Assembly: GCA_021161055.1 (NCBI GenBank)
Contig: JAGHBI010000044.1
Span: forward strand, 1-7,917
DNA: 7,917 nt
DNA from: Candidatus Iainarchaeum sp.
GTDB taxonomy: Archaea; Iainarchaeota; Iainarchaeia; Iainarchaeales; DTGL01
Direction of reading: 5' to 3'
Under the pieces are notes generated by a model, which was not told the origin of the DNA, made no database searches, and worked only from the letters and a program-made list of their open reading frames with translations. Made by a program: the position numbers and the translations under genes. Of this stretch, positions 5,790-7,917 are shown piece by piece. Position 1 is the first letter of the stretch; the number at the start of each line of letters is the position of its first letter.

Positions 5790-6437
5790 ATGGAAAGAAT
5801 GTTTTGGTCTCTTGCTTTTGCATTGGTTCTTCTAAGCTTTGCTGCAAGCTTCTATTTCTATCCACAGCTCCCAGAAAAGATTCCAAGCCATTGGAATGCT
5901 TCTGGCGAAATAGATGCCTATGCAAATAAAGAAGCCTCTCTTTTCATAATCCCCTCCATTACTTTGATTGTTTTATTGCTTTTTGCGGTGCTCCCTAAAA
6001 TAGACCCTCTGAGGAAAAACTATGCTGCATTTATGCCATATTTTAAGGGTTTTATCCTGATATTTACTGTATTCATGCTCTATCTGCATGCGCTCACAAT
6101 TGCAGCAGGCCTCGGCTTTGCAGTAAAGATGAACTATTGGCTCATGCCTGCTATAAGCGCTCTGTTTTTATATATGGCTCTGTTGTTCAAAAAAGCGAAG
6201 CGCAACTGGTTTGTAGGGATTCGCACTCCTTGGACTTTAAGCAGCGATTCTGTTTGGCAGAAAACACATGCGTTAGCGAGCAAGCTGTTTGTTCTCTATG
6301 CAATCCTATTCCTGTTTGCTGGCTTTTTTGAGTTTCTCTTCTGGCCAGCAATAATCCTGCTATTCATTCTTGTAATCGCACTTTTCGCTTACTCTTACTT
6401 CGAGTACGCGAAGGAAGAAAAAATTCAGGAAGTATGA
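5790..6437 (+). CDS. SdpI/DUF1648-family integral membrane protein
   Basis: A 215-residue protein with about six membrane segments. A DUF1648 domain covers about 9-60 with the hallmark PEKIPSHWNASGEIDAY (28-44) in the first extracytoplasmic loop. The SdpI domain follows at about 125-205 with NWFVGIRTPWTLSSDSVW (139-156). Bacillus subtilis SdpI is the immunity protein against the SdpC toxin and also a signal receptor that keeps the ArsR-family repressor SdpR at the membrane; most homologues, including archaeal ones, have no known role. Length agrees with B. subtilis SdpI (about 207). Here it follows an MFS gene that is divergent from an ArsR-type regulator, so a similar membrane-sensing role is possible but unproven. 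The ATG at 5790 has no good Shine-Dalgarno site. The next gene is convergent. Confidence 0.88.
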   Translation: MERMFWSLAFALVLLSFAASFYFYPQLPEKIPSHWNASGEIDAYANKEASLFIIPSITLIVLLLFAVLPKIDPLRKNYAAFMPYFKGFILIFTVFMLYLHALTIAAGLGFAVKMNYWLMPAISALFLYMALLFKKAKRNWFVGIRTPWTLSSDSVWQKTHALASKLFVLYAILFLFAGFFEFLFWPAIILLFILVIALFAYSYFEYAKEEKIQEV

Positions 6438-6478
6438 GTTCAAGGTTTAGGGCAAAGTTCAGAGCTATAATAGGCTTG

Positions 6479-6637
6479 CTAAGCGCGCTGTTTTGTTACA
6501 ATCTTTGCCAGTTCACAAGCTTCAATTTTTATCAGCGGCACGATAAGAACATCCTCTTGCACTCTTGGTACAATGTTTTTTCCTTCATATCTCTTCTTCT
6601 GCAAGACTCTATTTTCTATATCTGTGGAAGTTTTTCT
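6479..6637 (-). pseudogene. Open minus-strand segment, possible C-terminal remnant of the pRiA4b ORF-3-like gene
   Basis: After the stop at 6638-6640, 52 codons are open to the TAG at 6479-6481. The part after about 6608 has protein-like composition: charged, then alternating V/I/L (GKNIVPRVQEDVLIVPLIKI, then EACELAKIVTKQRA). There is no ATG or ribosome site at its head; the first TTG (6602-6604) has none either. It is one +1 step from the segment upstream and could be the tail of the same gene after a second frameshift, a fragment of a different gene, or chance. The plus strand here offers only a Ser/Phe-rich frame that looks antisense. Confidence 0.35.
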
Positions 6638-6690
6638 TTATCACATCGTGCTGTAGTTTTGCCTGCACATCCAATACCTGCCAATCCTCA
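6609..6690 (-). other. Probable frameshifted continuation of the pRiA4b ORF-3-like protein
   Basis: If the T of the TGA stop (complement of 6690) is skipped, reading goes on for 26 codons (starting EDWQVLDVQAKLQ) to a TAG at 6609-6611. The acidic/aromatic EDW after PPPQYEES fits the acidic tails I recall for this family. Simple readthrough of the TGA without a shift is also open for 23 codons, with less convincing composition, so the frame choice is a judgement. Confidence 0.4.
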
Positions 6691-7149
6691 GCTCTCTTCG
6701 TATTGCGGGGGAGGTTTTCCGACAGACTCCACAACTAATGGATACTTTGCATTACCTTTGGGCGATTCTATCCCTTTGAGTTCAACGATAAAATGCCATT
6801 CCTCACCGTAATCAAAGAGAAACAGCATCTTCTTTTTGATTTTATCGAAAACTTCGTTTATTTCCGTTCTTTTTACACTCTTAAATTCGCTTCCCTCTGC
6901 CGTATCAGCAAACAGCTCGTACCCTTCCGTTGACTCAACCCAGCTTTTTATATTGTCATAGAACCCGAAGGCATGGTCGAAATAAAAGTCAAAGCTGTCC
7001 AGAATAGCCTCTGCCAGGTTATAAAGTGTAAATCCCTCCGGAACTGCCAATACTCTGTAAGGCATTCCCCTGGTGCGACCATACCAATCGCTCATTGTTG
7101 CTTTGATAAGATATATCCTCTCACCTTTTTTCGCTCTGCGTTTCTTCAC
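6688..7149 (-). CDS. Plasmid pRiA4b ORF-3-family protein, possibly truncated by a frameshift
   Basis: 153 residues from a GTG start. The family (PF07929) is named for an Agrobacterium plasmid ORF and includes passenger proteins of some insertion sequences; its biochemical role is unknown. Matching features: IYLIKATM (12-19) as the first strand, the MPYRVLAVPEGFTLYNLAEAIL helix region (29-50), FDHAFGFYD (57-65, the family's DHLHxF position), LFDYGEEWHFIVEL (111-124, the highly conserved YDFGDxW-h-h-E-h motif) and YPLVVESVGKPPPQY (136-150). Basic KKRRAKK at residues 2-8. Bacterial members usually go on beyond this point; here a TGA comes at once, and the next frame appears to continue, so the C-terminus may be lost. 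No transposase or plasmid gene is nearby. It is convergent with the SdpI-like gene and divergent from a lipoprotein gene. Confidence 0.82.
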   Translation of the reverse strand: MKKRRAKKGERIYLIKATMSDWYGRTRGMPYRVLAVPEGFTLYNLAEAILDSFDFYFDHAFGFYDNIKSWVESTEGYELFADTAEGSEFKSVKRTEINEVFDKIKKKMLFLFDYGEEWHFIVELKGIESPKGNAKYPLVVESVGKPPPQYEES

Positions 7150-7154
7150 ATGAG

Positions 7155-7161
7155 CACCTCC
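7155..7161 (-). promoter_or_regulatory. Perfect ribosome binding site for the GTG start at 7149
   Basis: GGAGGTG on the minus strand, 5 bases before the GTG, is a perfect complement to the archaeal 16S tail and decides this non-ATG start. An out-of-frame ATG at 7151 is followed at once by TGA. Confidence 0.75.
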
Positions 7162-7255
7162 AGAAGTTTTATAAATTCAGCTTTCATAAAAATCCTGTGG
7201 TTTTAGATGTTAAAAACCTTACTGTATCAGCTATTTTTCGAAACAGAACTGTATG

Positions 7256-7265
7256 GTTTATTAAT
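7256..7265 (+). promoter_or_regulatory. Putative TATA box for the right-hand lipoprotein gene
   Basis: GTTTATTAAT, nearly identical to the box before the SdpI-like gene, would start transcription at about 7287, giving a leader of about 35 bases that includes the ribosome site. A palindrome lies between box and predicted start. Confidence 0.4.
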
Positions 7266-7271
7266 TTTTTG

Positions 7272-7287
7272 TTAATGTATACATTAA
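7272..7287. promoter_or_regulatory. Perfect 16-base palindrome, candidate operator
   Basis: TTAATGTATACATTAA equals its own reverse complement. It lies in the 173-base gap between divergent genes, 7 bases after the TATA-like box and over the predicted transcription start of the lipoprotein gene, which is where a repressor dimer would block transcription. It does not carry the TGAA-N6-TTCA core of the operator at 4494-4513, so a different regulator is expected. Confidence 0.5.
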
Positions 7288-7311
7288 TTCAATATGGGCC
7301 ATTATAAAGCA

Positions 7312-7316
7312 AGGTG
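7312..7316 (+). promoter_or_regulatory. Ribosome binding site of the right-hand lipoprotein
   Basis: AGGTG, 6 bases before the ATG at 7323. Confidence 0.6.
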
Positions 7317-7322
7317 TTTGTG

Positions 7323-7917
7323 ATGCGTAAAGCCATAGTTATTGCTTTAACTTTCCTTGTGCTGGTTTCTGGTTCTATTTTTCTTTCAGGCTGTGTGGAA
7401 AGTAAGGTGGAAAGCAGGAAGGAAATTACCTTTTCGGAAGGATATGCTAAAATAGTTGAGATATTTCGTGATGCTGACCTCAATTTGCCAGATTATTCAA
7501 AGAGCCTTTATGCTAATGCGCAAGGCAAAAATATGGGAAATGCTGTGAAAAGATTTTTCCCGGGTGGTGCTGCCAAAATGCAAGCTAAGCTGGATAATGT
7601 GCAAACCAAGCTAACACAATTTAAAAACGAGCTTTCCAGTTACGAACAAACCGATGACGTGAAAGCACTTGCGGCATTTAGTGGTATTTTAATTAAAACA
7701 GTGGATGTAGCAAAAAAATATGTCAGAGGTGTAGAATCTGGAGAGCTTGACAAATTTGGCAGAACAATAGATATGATGAAGGATTTTAACCAATTTTGCC
7801 ACAATCCAGATTTGCAAAAGCTCTCTGGTTTCGATACAATTTTAAGTATTGTCAATGACTTTGGCGAAATAGGTAAAGACTGCAATTTATTCTTACAGAA
7901 CTATCCAAAGCAAGCTC
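7323..7917 (+). CDS. Unrecognised lipoprotein, C-terminus cut by window edge
   Basis: 198 residues are visible and the frame is open at the right edge. The N-terminus has MRK, a hydrophobic core (4-20) and the lipobox LSGC with Cys24, so the mature protein is expected to be lipid-anchored on the outer side of the membrane. The rest is mainly polar and helix-prone: Lys/Gln/Asp-rich stretches with hydrophobic residues at heptad-like spacing around 84-110 (MQAKLDNVQTKLTQFKNEL) could form a coiled coil or helical bundle. Two more cysteines (159, 187) could form a disulfide. I do not recognise a family and propose no function. The start is supported by AGGTG 6 bases upstream. The promoter carries a perfect palindrome, so expression may be controlled. 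Confidence 0.82.
   Translation, partial: MRKAIVIALTFLVLVSGSIFLSGCVESKVESRKEITFSEGYAKIVEIFRDADLNLPDYSKSLYANAQGKNMGNAVKRFFPGGAAKMQAKLDNVQTKLTQFKNELSSYEQTDDVKALAAFSGILIKTVDVAKKYVRGVESGELDKFGRTIDMMKDFNQFCHNPDLQKLSGFDTILSIVNDFGEIGKDCNLFLQNYPKQA

Noticed and set aside
6434..6811. Plus-strand 125-codon frame whose ATG overlaps the TGA of the SdpI-like gene, resembling a coupled gene
   Set aside because: It is rich in Ser, Phe, His and Cys with no recognisable domain, runs 124 bases into the antisense of the well-supported pRiA4b ORF-3-like gene, and the minus strand gives more protein-like segments over the same bases.
6688..7149. pRiA4b ORF-3 family membership as a sign of an integrated plasmid or insertion sequence
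   Set aside because: No transposase, integrase, terminal repeats or target duplication is visible; the family also occurs alone in chromosomes.
7221..7254. Direct ACTGTAT repeat (7221-7227 and 7248-7254) as a regulatory repeat
   Set aside because: Seven bases in AT-rich intergenic DNA can recur by chance, and the copies do not line up with a promoter element.

Overview
The window reads as archaeal chromosome, probably a small-genome lineage of the DPANN kind, although the sequence alone does not fix the taxon. The signs are: Shine-Dalgarno sites of the archaeal GGAGGTGATC type; AT-rich TATA-like boxes about 25-35 bases ahead of several start codons that have no Shine-Dalgarno site, which suggests leaderless messages; a HEMK2/Mtq2-type methyltransferase; lipoproteins with archaeal-style lipoboxes; and very tight packing. 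No rRNA, tRNA, CRISPR array, insertion sequence or complete mobile element was seen.

Right-to-left block, 1-2713 (minus strand): a TatD-family metal-dependent hydrolase, then a small six-cysteine lipoprotein, then the N-terminal 512 residues of a type-2A (Ca2+-type) P-type ATPase that runs off the left edge. The ATPase ribosome site overlaps the stop codon of the lipoprotein, so these two are a translationally coupled pair.

Left-to-right block, 2765-4179 (plus strand): a HemK-like class I methyltransferase with an NPPY motif (probably release-factor glutamine methylation), an 82-residue membrane protein, and an RdgB/HAM1-type XTP/dITP pyrophosphatase with a TTG start. The gaps between them are 4 bases. 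The last gene overlaps the end of the next, convergent gene by 8 bases.

Regulated transport block, 4172-6437: an ArsR/SmtB-type repressor (minus) is divergent from an MFS efflux-type transporter (plus), followed by an SdpI/DUF1648 membrane protein (plus). The 57-base divergent gap, together with the first bases of the repressor gene, holds a 20-base near-palindrome with the TGAA-N6-TTCA core of SmtB-type operators and a symmetric TTTAAA box almost equidistant from both start codons. I read this as an autoregulated efflux switch; the inducer is unknown. ArsR-type regulator plus SdpI-like protein also recalls Bacillus sdpR-sdpI.

Right end, 6438-7917: on the minus strand, a plasmid pRiA4b ORF-3-family protein with a perfect GGAGGTG ribosome site. 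Its reading frame seems to continue past the stop through one and perhaps two +1 shifts, so it may be frameshifted or decaying. Divergent from it is an unrecognised lipoprotein, cut by the right edge, whose promoter region carries a perfect 16-base palindrome. No stretch over 300 bases lacks a gene.
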